Assembly: GCA_019307135.1 (NCBI GenBank)
Contig: JAFDKF010000020.1
Span: 1 to 42,173 of the forward strand
Direction: 5' to 3'
Length of the DNA: 42,173 bases
Source of the DNA: Deltaproteobacteria bacterium
GTDB lineage: Bacteria; Desulfobacterota; Desulfobacteria; Desulfobacterales; C00003060
The position numbers were made by a program, and so were the translations under genes. The first letter of the stretch is position 1, and the number at the start of each line of letters is the position of its first letter. The notes under the pieces were generated by a model, which had not been told where the DNA came from, made no database searches, and saw only the letters and a program-made list of their open reading frames with translations. This document shows, in pieces, positions 41,994 through 42,173 of this stretch.

Positions 41994-42173
41994 GTCTTTC
42001 TATAACAAGCTTGTAGGTAGCAGAGGAACATTCCAATGTCAAGGGCCCATTGTGGCCTGTTCTAGCGTGAGTTTATTAAACCTTTGCGCACAAAAGTGGG
42101 TAATATCTTGAAAATAATAGAATAACTTGGATGTCTAATTGTATACACTGAAAGGGATTTTGCTTTTCAATTT
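41994..42173. other. Right edge, no gene seen
   Basis: 180 bp after the PIN toxin with no convincing reading frame or repeat. Confidence 0.5.

Overview
The window is a surface or extracellular polysaccharide biosynthesis and export locus from a Gram-negative bacterium. The lineage is probably Desulfobacterota (deltaproteobacterial) or a neighbouring one, but this is inferred from style and not proven. Three things point that way: an O-antigen ligase of the type linked to exosortase A systems, Wzm/Wzt ABC export genes with a long list of glycosyltransferases, and very dense intergenic palindromic repeats. No rRNA, tRNA or CRISPR array was seen.

Layout. Positions 1-1.7 kb hold a UPF0175/DUF3368 toxin-antitoxin pair, whose toxin is broken by a 22-bp tandem duplication, and a truncated C39-like peptidase fragment. 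Positions 1.7-2.6 kb are repeats and gene remnants. At 2.6-6.2 kb are a secreted 931-residue protein resembling rhamnogalacturonan exolyases and a TPR lipoprotein-like or periplasmic gene on the minus strand. Wzm lies at 6.5-7.3 kb and Wzt at 10.9-12.2 kb. Between them sit palindromic repeats, a DUF5678-like/retropepsin-like pair, an IS66-family element (ISBst12-like, frameshifted) and a DUF4258/DUF2283 pair. From 12.2 to 39.6 kb runs the sugar assembly region. It contains methyltransferases, two damaged sulfotransferases, GT2 and GT4 glycosyltransferases, a pyruvyl-transferase-like protein, two polysaccharide deacetylases, two NAD-dependent epimerases, a DUF6492-like protein, a frameshifted asparagine-synthase-like protein and the O-ligase. 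An MNT/HEPN pair and a GxxExxY gene sit between the two epimerases. Positions 39.6-41.2 kb are packed with palindromes around a second GxxExxY gene and remnants of two more. The window ends with an AbrB/VapC pair.

Working model. The glycosyltransferases build an oligosaccharide that is methylated, possibly sulfated, deacetylated and possibly pyruvylated, then exported by Wzm/Wzt and/or joined by the ligase. Several decoration genes are interrupted (sulfotransferase 1 by a frameshift in a C7 tract, sulfotransferase 2 by an in-frame TAG, the amidotransferase by a frameshift). The final product may therefore vary between cells or be decaying; assembly error must be excluded first.

Most interesting signal. 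Two GxxExxY genes, whose products show a PD-(D/E)XK-like D...ExK pattern, each sit inside a different family of palindromic repeats. Family A has ends like aatcctgtaaatcctgtct. Family B has ends like caccgccaag / ctttgcggtaa. In family A the repeat itself encodes the last residues and stop codon of the gene. Nearby lie one copy reduced to the first ten codons and one reduced to the last 24 codons of sense sequence, each still attached to repeat ends. This looks like a nuclease-encoding mobile palindrome with non-autonomous derivatives that also land in genes and supply new C-termini.
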